DNA from: Didymodactylos carnosus
Lineage: Eukaryota > Rotifera > Eurotatoria > Philodinida > Philodinidae
NCBI GenBank assembly: GCA_905250885.1
Contig: CAJNOQ010000616.1
Coordinates: 1-45,091 of the forward strand
Direction of reading: 5' to 3'
DNA length: 45,091 bases
The notes beneath the pieces were generated by a model. The model ran no database searches. It saw only the letters and a list, made by a program, of their open reading frames with translations, and was not told the origin of the DNA. The position numbers and the translations under genes are program-made. This document shows, piece by piece, positions 35,263 through 45,091 of this stretch. Numbering within the stretch: position 1 is the first letter of the stretch; each line of letters begins with the position of its first letter.

Positions 35263-35645
35263 GTAATTCCGTAACGAAGGTAATTCCGTAACGGACTGTT
35301 TTTTCAAATTTTTATATCATCTAGCGATTCTAATGGAAAACCAAGTGGATATTCTGAAAGCTGGTTTCAAGCTACACAACTTTGCTTCAGAACACATCTC
35401 AAAAAAAGCTTTCATTGAGCAGAAAAATGTAAAACTTAGACATCACTGAAAAAAAGTCCATTTTCGGTAATTCCGTAACGGCCGTTATTTTTTTAATAAC
35501 TCCCTATGAGATGATCCAAACTCAACGAAATTTTCGGACGTGATAAAACTCGGTACTGTCCACCTCTGGTAAAAGCGTCATTACATTTGGATCATTCTCA
35601 GAAAAGTTATGGCACGTGAAAGTTGAAAAAAAGTAATTCCGTAAC
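35263..35645 (+). repeat. Four copies of the motif GTAATTCCGTAAC
   Basis: Exact 13-base copies start at 35263, 35280, 35468 and 35633, all on the same strand. The first three continue with G and the last with A, and a weaker variant is seen near 35660. Spacing is irregular. The region between holds no recognised gene. Confidence 0.85.
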
Positions 35646-35893
35646 ATTGGACAAGCCGTTCTGTAACTTTAACATTCTACGCGCGAATAAAGCCAGATTT
35701 GTAGTGTAGAGGTTTCGAAACATGTTGAATTTAACGAAGTACATAAATAGCATTTAGACCGACCAAAAGATGGTTTCCTAGAGAACAGGATTCTCTGCAA
35801 ACCTGTTTCTTCTCTTTTACTCACTTTCACCTTGTTTAGTTGCGGTTTAGTTCGTTAGTTAAGATAAAAAAGATAAAAATAAAATAAAATAGG

Positions 35894-37359
35894 TTGGATA
35901 ACATTGAAATGGAGGAGGAAACTCCAAACAGGAAAAGGGGGCGCTCCCAATTTTCAGAAGGCCAGAGGCAGCAGACACAACAAGCAACAACCCCAAAAAA
36001 AGAATTCAAAATAGCACCAGTTATCGTTAAAGGCATTCCAAATGTAAATAAAATACTATTAAATAAAATTCTGAAAAATAAAACGGCTTACACAAAAATC
36101 GAGAACATATTCAAAAATAAACATAATTTATTTATTATCCAACCATCAGATACAAAAACATATAATCAACTATTAATAGCTTTTCCGACGAATTTAGTTC
36201 CAAGTGAAAAACATGGTATTCAAGTCTATGCCCCAAGTAACATCAAATCAGTGTTGGATACAGAAAAAGTTGCCTTTATAAAACATGTTGACCAAGATTT
36301 TTCAGTTGACAAAATCAAGCATGCATTAACAATAAATGGTTTTAAATTTGACAATGCTGAACGCATTTATGTTAGAAAAGATAATAAACCAACAAAAACA
36401 ATAAAAGTTATTTTTGTTGATAAATTAAACTGTGAAACATTTTTAAAAACCGGATTAAAAATTGATTATTTGCATTATGATGCTGAACCGGCTAAACCAA
36501 ATACACAACCCGTACAGTGCTACAAATGTTGTAAATTTGGACATCCAGCAAAATATTGCAAAAATGTTGAAATATGTAATAAATGTAGTAGTCCACATGC
36601 AGCAAACATTTGTACAAGTACAGATGTTAAATGCATAAATTGTGGCGAACAACATATGCAACATCAAAACAGTGTAAAGAATATTTAAGAAGTAAAGAGA
36701 AAATTAAAAAAACAATTGAAGAATATACAACACCAATAAAACAAAAAGCTAATATGAATGGCGATGACTTTCCTTATTTACAATCCAATCATTGGACAGC
36801 TACCAAATGCCAATGTGAAAATCATCATAATGGTAATAATAATGAAATGATTGAAGAATTAATAGAAAAAATGACGTCTACAATTGTTCATGCACTGTCA
36901 TCTGCTATGCAACAGATGGCTACATCAATTGTTTCGATGATAATGCATCAACAGTAAATACCACCATTATTACCATCTACATTGCCAGTGAACCTGGTAA
37001 GCAGCCGCAGAGGTGAGGCGATGCCACCACCAATACAAGGGCAAACACAAGCAATAACAACACAAATTCAGCCTGATCCATCTACTTTAACAGCCGCATT
37101 AGTATCCACAAACAAAAATATGATATTCAGTTTAACACCACCCATGATGCTCATCAAATCTCTAAAATCACCATCGGAAAATTGCCCATCAAGAGATGAT
37201 ACAATAATAAGATCGAGAGCAAGATCAAATTCAAAGAAAAATCAACAACAACCACACAAAACATCACAGACGTTGATAGATCAGTCGGAAATGGGAAGAG
37301 GTAATTCTAATGTAGCTGATTCATTATCGGATCGTCAATCAACAACTATGGATACATAA
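35894..37359 (+). pseudogene. LINE ORF1 (gag-like nucleic-acid binding protein), broken
   Basis: The first 265 codons are open. An acidic then basic N-terminus is followed by an RRM-like gag segment (KPTKTIKVIFVDKLN) and zinc knuckles: CYKCCKFGHPAKYC (CX2CX4HX4C, about residues 208-221), CNKCSSPHAANIC, and the start of a third, CINCGEQH. The frame is then lost near 36650. The related sequence continues in the +1 frame from about 36655 (ATSKQCKEYLRSKEK) to a stop at 36955-36957, and goes on in the same frame to 37359 as a Pro/Gln/Ser-rich tail. One frameshift and one in-frame stop are therefore visible. The protein would bind element RNA; it cannot be made whole from this copy. Confidence 0.85.
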
Positions 37360-37454
37360 TAAATAAAAATACAAATAATACATCAACATCATTATTTAGT
37401 TAATTAGTTTGAAGCAAGAGAAACAAAGTAAAACATATTTATTTAAATTAATTT

Positions 37455-39900
37455 ATGCGATTCAATCATATAAATGTCAATTTAATAAACAAATACAAAG
37501 ATGAATTAACAACAACATACAATGATGTCGATGTTTATTCTGTAAATGAAACAAAACTAAATGACAAAATGACATCATTTTCACTTACTGGCTACAACAT
37601 CTTCAGACAAGATCGTGATGAGAAAGGTGGAGGAGTACTACTGGCCATTAGAAACAAATATCAAGTAAATTTAATTTATAATGGTATAATTGAAAACAAC
37701 GAACTCGTAGTTATTGAACTAGAATTAAAACAAAACAAAACACTAATTGTGGCATCTATATATGTACCACCAAAAATAAAATTATCAATTAAAGTGTTGA
37801 ATAAAATAAAAAATCTGAATGATCAGTATTTAATAATTAGCGATTTAAATGCATCTCATGAGTATTTTGGATGTGCAAAAACAAACAGAAACGGTAATAT
37901 GCTATACAACTGGCTGATAGATCATTCAACACAAATAATTGGATAAAATGAAGCAACATTTATGCAAGACTCCTATGCTGAAAAACTTGATTGGATGTTA
38001 TCTGATATTGAAACATCATCATTAGCATCGAACTTTTGCACACATCCAATACTTGGTACAACAATAGTTGGACATAAACCCATTACATTTGATTTATATT
38101 GTGAGGTAGATGATAGACCAAGAGAATGTGCTCAAAAACAGTTCATTTTTTCTCAGGCAAACTGGATTGTGTACCATAGAGAATTAAACAGACGGTTGAA
38201 CACACGAGAAGTAGAAGAAGTCGATAACAGCCAAGCACCTGTGGGTTACAGTCAGTTCATCACAGATTGTATAGCTGGTGCTTGTCAATTAGCTGTACCA
38301 GAGGCGGAATTATATAAACGTTTCACATCTGTTAAACCCAGTAAAGAATCACTAAAGTTAATAAAGAAAAAACATCAGTTCTACAGACAGTTACAAAAAA
38401 ATCCCATCAACACACGATTAAAAGATGAATATTACAAAATTCGTGTACTTGTTCAAAATTCCTTATCAAATGATAGTCGAATACAATTCAAAAATTTAAT
38501 GAAAAACTTATCAACACCAAAAATGAGAAGTGATCAATTATGGTCTGTGGTAAACAGATTTCATGAAAAACGCACAAATCGAGAATTAAAGCACGAAATA
38601 AAATATCGAAACAAAACAGCAAAATTCGATCAAGAAAAGGTGGACATGTTTAAGACATATTTCGAAGAAGTTTATGACAACAAACCCCATAACTGCATAC
38701 AACATTTTGACATCGATAGAGAAATAAAACAAGAAATTGATAGATTAACTAAAATAAAAACATTCACACATCCAAAAATAATCGAAAACGAATTAAAAAA
38801 AGTCAATATTGAACTTAGGCAACACAGCAGTTGGTCATGATGGTGTTCACAATAAATGTTTAAAAAAGTACACTAAAACTTTGTTACAACATTTACTAGC
38901 GTCATTCAACAGTAGTCTCAAACTATGTGTCATATCACCACAATGGAAACTAGCTCATATTATACTGATACAAAAACCAGACAAAGATCCAAATGATCCC
39001 ACCACTTATCGTCTCATTAGCCTGTTGAGTTGCCTTGGTAAGCTAATGGAGAGAGTAGTTAAACAAGGGTTAAACGACTTTGCTGAACAACATGCTGAAC
39101 GCCCTAAGGTTCCCCTCTATCGCCGTTATTGTACATATTGTTCAACAGTGATTCATTATCCACCATTCTAAGTCGTAGCAACAGTAACTTGTTTGCAGAT
39201 GATACTGCGCTTTGGAGTAGTGTTAATACAACAAAAAGTTTATCAATACGTTTACAAGAATCGGTAGACGAGTTCGTGAAATGGTGTAGATTGTGGAAGC
39301 TGGAAGTACAAGCAAATAAAACAAAAATGATTCATTTCACCAAACATCCACGACGCCGATTGAAAGTACCAATATCTATAATAATCAATGGTCAACAAAT
39401 ACAACAGCATGACACAGTGAAATACTTAGAAATCGTGTTTGATCGACAAATGAGATTTAACAAACAAATCGACGAAATAAAAAGAAAAGCTTCAACAAGA
39501 CTTGGTGTGTTGAGATATTTAGCAAAAAAACTCCGCTGATAACTCAGAAAGAGCATTATTGACAGTATGTAAAAACATTGTACGTTTAGTATTATCATAG
39601 GCATCACCAATATTTTGGAATGTCGATCAAAACTATTGGGAAAAGTTACAAATAATCCAAAACAAAGGATTGAGACATGCACTAAGAGTACCATTTTACA
39701 CCTCAGGTACGTATGTACACCAACAACTTCAACAAGAAACTATTTTTGATTATTGCAAAAGACAACCAACAAACTATTTAAACAAGTGCATAACTGAAGG
39801 AACTACACGAGCAATGCAAGCATTTGCTGAAACAATATCATACAAACATGTAATTAAATTACCTCTAACAGTATGCTGCCCATCATCGGGTAACAACTGA
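37455..39900 (+). pseudogene. LINE ORF2 (endonuclease plus reverse transcriptase), broken and internally deleted
   Basis: The endonuclease part (37455-37946) has SVNETKL with the catalytic Glu and SDLNASHEYFG where GDxNAxH is usual. After a stop at 37944 the same frame continues (LDWMLSD, then VGHKPITF), with Gly in place of the Asp of the terminal SDH motif. The RT begins after a frameshift near 38815 (AVGHDGVHN, WKLAHIILIQKPDKD, YRLISLLSCLGKLMER). The middle of the palm, including the first catalytic Asp, is missing. The sequence resumes at about 39105 in another frame with a stop where Gln is normal, then SPLSPLLYILF and the FADD box (39195-39210). The tail (IFWNVDQNYWEKLQIIQNK) follows further stops near 39537 and 39598. 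The copy cannot encode a working enzyme. Confidence 0.88.
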
Positions 39901-39960
39901 AAAGAACAGGAAAAAACACTAAAACATTCATTACAAGCGGTTGTCTTTGTACACAAATTT

Positions 39961-40951
39961 TTTAAGGCAAAAGACCTAGTCTATTCTCAGTTTATTATTT
40001 TAATAATAACTTCCCACTCTCTCTCTTTTACTGTTATCGAAAAACCCAGTGCACTCGATTATTTTTTAAATAAGTAGATCACGAAAAGAGCTAGATAGCT
40101 TGGGTCTTCAACATTGGAAAGTGAAGACTTGAGTGCACTTTTCTATACAGAAAAGATTTCAAAAATCTTTTTCGAAAGTCGGCTTTTTAAGAAATCTTCG
40201 AAAAATCAGGCCATAGCTTAAGAACTTCAAGTACTACTATCCATTTCAAAATATAGTGTGGATGATTGCGAACTGAATAACTCGAGAACGGAATGAGCTA
40301 TCGAGATCGAATTTTCGCCATCGTGTAGCCAAGACCGTGACACGTAATAATATGCAGAAACCAACATTTTTGCATTGATCTCTGGAGGATTTTTAGGTGG
40401 ATCTCTCGAAAACCGGTTTATAGCTCCAAACGTTCACATAGGAATATATCCGTCTCTTCATATATGGATAGCCAAAGGTGTTCTCTACAAAATCAGATCC
40501 AAGCCGATGTCTCCGAAATCCATGGTTCAGGAGCTACGGGCGTTTTCCTTGCAGCCTTAGGACTCCTCTGCCGTTAGTTTTGAGACTGTCAGAAATGAAT
40601 AATAATATAGGTTACCGACTATGCTGAGTTTCGTGGGAATATTTGTTTTTCTAAATAGTTTCAAAAAACAAAAGTATTTTTTGTCAACTTTGAAAGTTTC
40701 TTTTAAACTGCATAGTATTAGGCAGGTAAAATAGAGTACATCTTGACATTCTGACATAACTTGAATTGATATTGACTGAGTTGTGAATTTTCGAATTTTA
40801 CTCAAAAATAGGCAAAACTGGAATATTTCACCTAATATACGTTTTCGCTAAGCGTCTGAAACTGTTTCGAAAAACAAATATTGCCACGAAATTTAGCATG
40901 GTCGATTACCAATAGCTTATCCGTCTTTAAGGCTACCAATCGTCACCAAGT
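39961..40951. other. Right interior of the composite element, no gene seen
   Basis: About 1 kb after the LINE. Short open frames (for example 40375-40560 and 40557-40805 on the other strand) have no recognisable motif. Confidence 0.6.
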
Positions 40952-41243
40952 GTCAGTGCTGGGACTCGTGGGAAATCTGACACAACGCCCGAACCGCGAA
41001 AAATCAAGGTCTAACTTTGCTCCCATTTTGAAGAGGACACCCCAGGCTATCAGTCCAAGAGAAAAAAGCAATACAATCCTACTGGAAAATGTTTACAGAC
41101 GGCATAGTTTTCCAAAGATCTCCTAGAAAATCTGTTTCAGAAAACTGTTATGAAAACAAATTTGGTTATGGAAACATGCCCCCAAGCTTTCTCTTTCGAA
41201 TGGCGAAAATCGGAGCTTTCTAGCTCTTTTGTGTCAAAAGATA
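40952..41243 (+). repeat. Direct repeat, copy A
   Basis: Related to 41652-41924 in the same orientation. Shared blocks include ACAACGCCCGAACC, AATCAAGGTCTAACTT, ACACCCCAGGCTATCAGTC and TTTCCAAAGATCTCCTAG. The copies differ by substitutions and small gaps, so the duplication is not recent. Confidence 0.85.
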
Positions 41244-41465
41244 TTCAAAACGCAACCAAGTGCACGGTGTTTTGACGCTGATAACAGAAAAATGTTTTTC
41301 AAATCTGGAAAACAAACTAGTGGTAGCTTGCTAACCCGTGTTTTGTGATACTCCTGGGTAGACACTATCGATATATGATAAGAAAAAACCTAGGTATTTC
41401 CCTTTTGTTTGAGTCAAATTTTTTCACAAAAACGGTCCTATTTTTATCAGAATCACTCATATATT

Positions 41466-41620
41466 CACTACTGAATCATAAAGGATAAGAACAAACCAAG
41501 AAAACAACAAAAACAGACAACGAACGGAACGAAGCAAACGTACCAGGAGGACAGGTTATGAGAAAGAATCGTCACAGTGTTGATTATAAAAACATCGCAA
41601 TTTTGAGTGTCTATATTTAT
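41466..41620 (+). repeat. Inner inverted repeat, left arm
   Basis: Inverted match to 42655-42840 (AAAGGATAAGAACAAA, AAGAAAACAACAAAAAC, GAATCGTCACAGTGTTGATT, TGTCTATATTTAT). The bases just before it, about 41436-41467, match the inside edge of the outer left repeat (33807-33840) in inverted orientation. Confidence 0.8.
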
Positions 41621-41651
41621 CATAATTATTTGTGTTGTACGGCTCGGCCTC

Positions 41652-41924
41652 GTCAGTCCTGGGACTTGTAGGAAATCCGATACAACGCCCGAACCACGGA
41701 AAATCAAGGTCTAACTTCACTCCCATTTAGAAGAGAACACCCCAGGCTATCAGTCAATGAAAAGTAAGCAATACAATCTTATTGGAAAAATTTTTCAGAC
41801 GGGCTAGTTTTCCAAAGATCTCCTAGTAAACCTGTTCAGAAAAGTCTTCTGAAAACACGCCTCCAAGTCTCCTCTTTCGAATGGCGAAAATCGTTGCTCT
41901 CTAGTTCTTTTCTATCAAAAGTTA
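41652..41924 (+). repeat. Direct repeat, copy B
   Basis: Second copy of the 40952-41243 unit, about 700 bases downstream. The bases just before it (TTGTGTTGTACGGCTCGG) recur at about 42503-42520, giving a third partial junction. Confidence 0.85.
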
Positions 41925-42654
41925 TTACTGAATTAATAGCACATTTCCGCCTGCTGTAGCCAAAATTGACTACTGTGCGACGTGGCAATGGGAGTACGGT
42001 ACGTTCATTCAGGTCCGCCAAGTTTATACAGACTATATAGCCGCAGAAATGTCAACACTCCTGTCTTGTAGGGCATAAAAAGTTACATATAATCCCATGT
42101 GATCGCTAAAAACGCCATATTCTATATGACTATTTAACAAATTTCACTTATGTAGAAAAATACTGCAAAAGTAAACTTTGACGTTCTGTCATATATCATG
42201 TACAATGATTGAAGTAAACTTCATGCTGGACTGTTGTCCTCAAGATAAGTCTGGTGGTGCTAGACTAGATATTGATCAAACTCACCAATATTGTACTGAA
42301 AATAAATAATAAAAGAAAATTCTCAGTTAGTTCCGCACGTATATTCCTTTAAATTATGAAAACGTGCAGTTTCACAAACGCGTCGAAAAGTCCCGTAAGA
42401 AAGTTCGTGTTTAGGCGTTTTTGGATAAAACAGATTGAAATGCGTTTTGGTGAGAAAAGCGATGTAGAAAATTTGATCAATCGCTGACAACATCATCAGT
42501 TTTTGTGTTGTACGGCTCGGTCTCGTCACAGTCTGCAATTTTGGCCTATGATGTGGTCAGGTACTATAACGTGCTAAAAGTGCATTCAGAACGGTTGAAC
42601 ATATAGATAGTATCTATAGGTTTTGCGGGATGCTCTTTCCATTGATGTAGTCGA

Positions 42655-42840
42655 ATAAATATAGACAGTCAAAGTTACGGTGTTCTTTGTAATCAACACT
42701 GTGACGATTCACATCGTTTGGCACAACGTGTCCTTTTAGTATGTACACCCTTCGGTAGGGCTACTCTTGTTTGTTTCGTTCTGTCCGTTGTCGGTTTTTG
42801 TTGTTTTCTTGCTTTGTTCTTATCCTTTTTGATGCAGTAG
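42655..42840 (-). repeat. Inner inverted repeat, right arm
   Basis: Partner of 41466-41620. It has an extra segment of roughly 40-50 bases (around 42718-42768) absent from the left arm. Its outer edge lies about 50 bases from the outer right repeat. Confidence 0.8.
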
Positions 42841-42890
42841 TACATATCTATACAGTATTGGGCGTTTTTCTTTTCTCAGGGGTGATTTTG

Positions 42891-43140
42891 TATAGTTCTG
42901 ATTAAAGAGAGGTCGAATAAACGAATAATATATAAAAGATTCGTATCATAGCGCACATATACAATAAACTCAAGGACTTATAACTGCAGAAAATATAAGT
43001 CGTCACAAACACTTATATGCTTTTGCGAAGAAATGAAAACGTTTTGTTGCTCACGAGAACTGTCCTTAAACATGAGTACACACATACCAGCTTCAACATA
43101 ACTAGTGAGTTACAACATCGTACCTAAACATAATTCGTAG
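42891..43140 (-). repeat. Right 250-base inverted repeat
   Basis: Reverse-complement partner of 33533-33782, three substitutions in 250 bases. It ends CATAATTCGTAG at 43140. Confidence 0.95.
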
Positions 43141-43426
43141 CGACAAATTTCACTGATTTACACAGACATTTTGATATATTCACACCAAAGCAGTGCTGCG
43201 CTCGTTTTTAATGAGTAGTCTAGAGCCATCGACTGCGCCTCTTCATATCAATAATGTGTAAAAGTCTTCAACTTACGTTTCAGAAAGACTTTCATAGCTG
43301 AAAGATAAATAGGCCCCAAATCAACTCTCTAACTTTTGTTATTCCTATAGGCATGACCAATGAGACATCAGTCTATCCGCATCCATCGGTTCTTATGAGC
43401 CTACTGATAGATAAAATAAGACGATC

Positions 43427-43566
43427 GATCTTAAAATAAGACCCCATAAGTCGGTTGACGATCAGACCCATAGATAGGTAATCAGTTTTATCTTCATCCG
43501 TCTTATTCTAAGACGTATGTATGGATCTAATCGTCAACCGACGTATGGGGTCTTATTTTAAGACCC
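43427..43566. repeat. 140-base hairpin (MITE-like) repeat
   Basis: Arms at 43427-43480 and 43513-43566. The inner block GTCGGTTGACGAT pairs with ATCGTCAACCGAC, and the outer block TCTTAAAATAAGACCCCAT pairs with its complement near 43545-43563. A few mismatches only. Non-coding. Confidence 0.75.
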
Positions 43567-43869
43567 ACTTTTTTTAGAGTGTATTGATACAGTCTGCCAT
43601 ATCAACGAAACGACAAACAATACTCTGAAACTTCGCTTTTTGTGATAGACTGTGATGTATTTCAAACAAAAAAGTAGACCAACGACATTCATTTCCATAC
43701 TCATCTTCATTTCACTTCACAGTCAAAGCATTCCATCGTCTCTTCTCGCTCGAATAAATTGTAGTATCCACTACTGCCACATACTGTCAGTCTGATCAAA
43801 GAGAAAACCACAGATATCTCTTTCTTTAACGAATGTTCATATATCTTCATATCTTCATTTAGAACAACC

Positions 43870-45091
43870 AGCACTGTGCACCCAGAACCAAATCCAAGGT
43901 GTTCAAGGACCCAACTACCGAAAACCCACAACATAAATCTCATGCTGATACAACTCCTATGACCGACACTGATCGACGACGAAACTTTGAAAGCAATACA
44001 GTCATCTGGCTGGATGAGCGCGTCAACACTTTCGAAGACAGTGTTCAATCAAAAGCTCAACTGCGTCGCACAATCAATTATCTCAAAGTATTTGACGATG
44101 CTGATGAATCTATTAATTACATATCCACTGTTCACACAGAAAACAACTTTTTAATCGTCTCAGATTCATTTGGACAAACCACCAAACACTAGTCCCACTC
44201 GTTCACGATATGAAACAAATCGAGTGCATCTATATATTCTGTTTCAACAAACAGTGGCACGCCAAGTGGACCAGTCACTTTCTCAAGGTACATGGTGTCC
44301 ACACAGACATAAAACATGTTTGCGAAGCGTTGTGCGAAGACTTCCGTATTTAATCGAAGGACACAATCATACCGATGAATATCATGCCATCATCATCGTT
44401 GAACACAAACAACAACAGGCAAGAAGCATCATTCATGTACTCTCAGCTGCTCAGCGAGATGCTGGTTGGACTGGAGAACACTCATGCATCTGAACAAGAG
44501 ATGATCGATGAATGCAGAAAACAGTATGAAGATAATGAAAAAGAACTGATGACTATTGAAGAGTTCGACAAGAACTATCGGAAACATCAAGCAATCTGAT
44601 GGTACACGCGAGAGTGCTTCTTGTATCGAATGTTGAACAAAGCACAGCGTGTGCAGGACACTGACACTCTCTTCAGATTTCGCTTCTTCATCAAAGATCT
44701 TCACGATCAACTTCTCACACTGCACACAGAGTCCAATGATGGTAAAACAAACGCCAACTGTTTATCGTGGGCAAGGCATGGTACTTGAAGAGTTTCTAAA
44801 GGCGAAAGACAATACAGACGGGTTTTTATCAATGAACAGTTTCTTGACAACAAGTACAAGCAGAGCTGTTAGTGAAATGAATATCAATCCATTGAAACGT
44901 ATCAAACCGTTCTCAACATTGCACATCTCCGCTATAGCAGAAATGAGAATGAGATCCTTTTCTTGATGGGAACCGTATTTCGAATCGAATCAGTGGAAAG
45001 ACAGCAAGATAGAAACATGTGGAATGTGAAACTAGCCATGATCGGAGAAGAAGATGAAGAGTTGAAGAACCTCACTGAACAGCTAAGGAAC
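43870..45091 (+). pseudogene. Arginine-specific ADP-ribosyltransferase (ART) family, broken, runs off the window
   Basis: Segments of one protein appear in successive frames. From 43899 comes DTDRRRNFESNTVIWLDE and a Rossmann-like N-terminal part. From about 44192 there is a shifted frame with VPLVHDMKQI. A stop near 44353 follows. Next is ASEQEMIDECRKQYEDNEKE, a TGA at 44597 where Trp is expected, and LFRFRFFIKDLHDQL. From about 44737 another frame has YRGQGMVLEEF, then FLTTSTSR. A last frame, from about 44939 to the end, has NEILFLMGTVFRIESVE. YRGQ, STS and the late Glu region correspond to the R-S-E signature of arginine ART enzymes, which transfer ADP-ribose from NAD+ to protein arginine. 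The family is, to my knowledge, very expanded in bdelloids and often followed by TPR repeats, which would lie beyond the window. At least three frame changes and two stops make this copy inactive. Confidence 0.78.

Larger units (their letters stand above)
35850..39960 (+). mobile_element. Dead Jockey/I-like LINE (non-LTR retrotransposon)
   Basis: A two-ORF LINE: a gag-like ORF1 with zinc knuckles, followed by ORF2 with an apurinic-type endonuclease, a reverse transcriptase and a C-terminal region. Both ORFs are broken. Ends are approximate: the 5' boundary is placed shortly before ORF1, and the 3' boundary after the last ORF2-like codon, because no poly(A) tail or target-site duplication stands out. 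It lies inside the inverted-repeat element, so it probably inserted there or was carried with it. Confidence 0.85.
33533..43140. mobile_element. Large (9.6 kb) composite element bounded by 250-base inverted repeats
   Basis: The two ends are inverted copies of one 250-base sequence that differ at only three positions. The interior, in order, has a unique AT-rich part, a MITE-like palindrome, a repeated 13-base motif, a dead LINE, and a right part with direct and inverted duplications. Without the LINE it would be about 5.5 kb. No transposase, integrase or polymerase of a DNA transposon is recognisable, and no clear target-site duplication was seen. The flanks just outside still share an imperfect inverted match (33516-33529 against 43151-43164). 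Alternatives: two separate copies of a short repeat in opposite orientation, or an inverted duplication unrelated to transposition. Confidence 0.5.

Noticed and set aside
33533-43140. Telomeric retroelement (Athena/Terminon-type) interpretation
   Set aside because: I looked for arrays of short G-rich telomere-type repeats and for a GIY-YIG or Penelope-like RT and found none; the only RT is Jockey/I-like.
43707-44048. 113-codon open frame on the minus strand
   Set aside because: It is the antisense shadow of the ADP-ribosyltransferase pseudogene, whose plus-strand peptide has recognisable family sequence.

Overview
The window is animal nuclear DNA: AT-rich, with genes split by many short introns (mostly about 50-70 bases, GT..AG) and rich in decayed transposons. 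The compact introns, and a 3'-terminal pseudogene of an arginine ADP-ribosyltransferase family that I associate with bdelloid rotifers, make a bdelloid (Rotaria-like) rotifer the most likely source. That assignment is inference from memory of the family, not a database result.

Positions 57-31309 (+) hold the 3' nine-tenths or so of one very large gene, a hemicentin. I could follow 78 exons without a frameshift or internal stop. They total 11,766 coding bases, about 3,921 residues. The order is: end of a von Willebrand A domain, a linker, 31 immunoglobulin (I-set) domains, three thrombospondin type 1 repeats, a nidogen-type G2F beta-barrel, six calcium-binding EGF domains, and a fibulin-type C-terminal module with the natural stop. 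The 5' end lies upstream of the window.

Several introns of this gene are enlarged and carry other things. A 2.3 kb intron and a 3.2 kb intron each hold a long foldback (palindromic) repeat of the same family. The second also holds a 1.84 kb terminal-inverted-repeat element flanked by TTA. A 1.8 kb intron contains an antisense GNAT/arylalkylamine N-acetyltransferase gene. A 3.5 kb intron contains an intronless 600-residue seven-helix, GPCR-like gene on the same strand.

Downstream of hemicentin (31310-33532) I see no gene. Positions 33533-43140 are bounded by 250-base inverted repeats that differ at only three positions, so they look like the ends of a large (9.6 kb) composite DNA element. No transposase is recognisable in it. 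Inside are a 315-base MITE-like palindrome, four copies of a 13-base motif, a dead Jockey/I-like LINE (35.85-39.96 kb), and several duplicated and inverted modules near the right end. Beyond the element are a 140-base hairpin repeat and the broken ADP-ribosyltransferase gene, which runs off the window.
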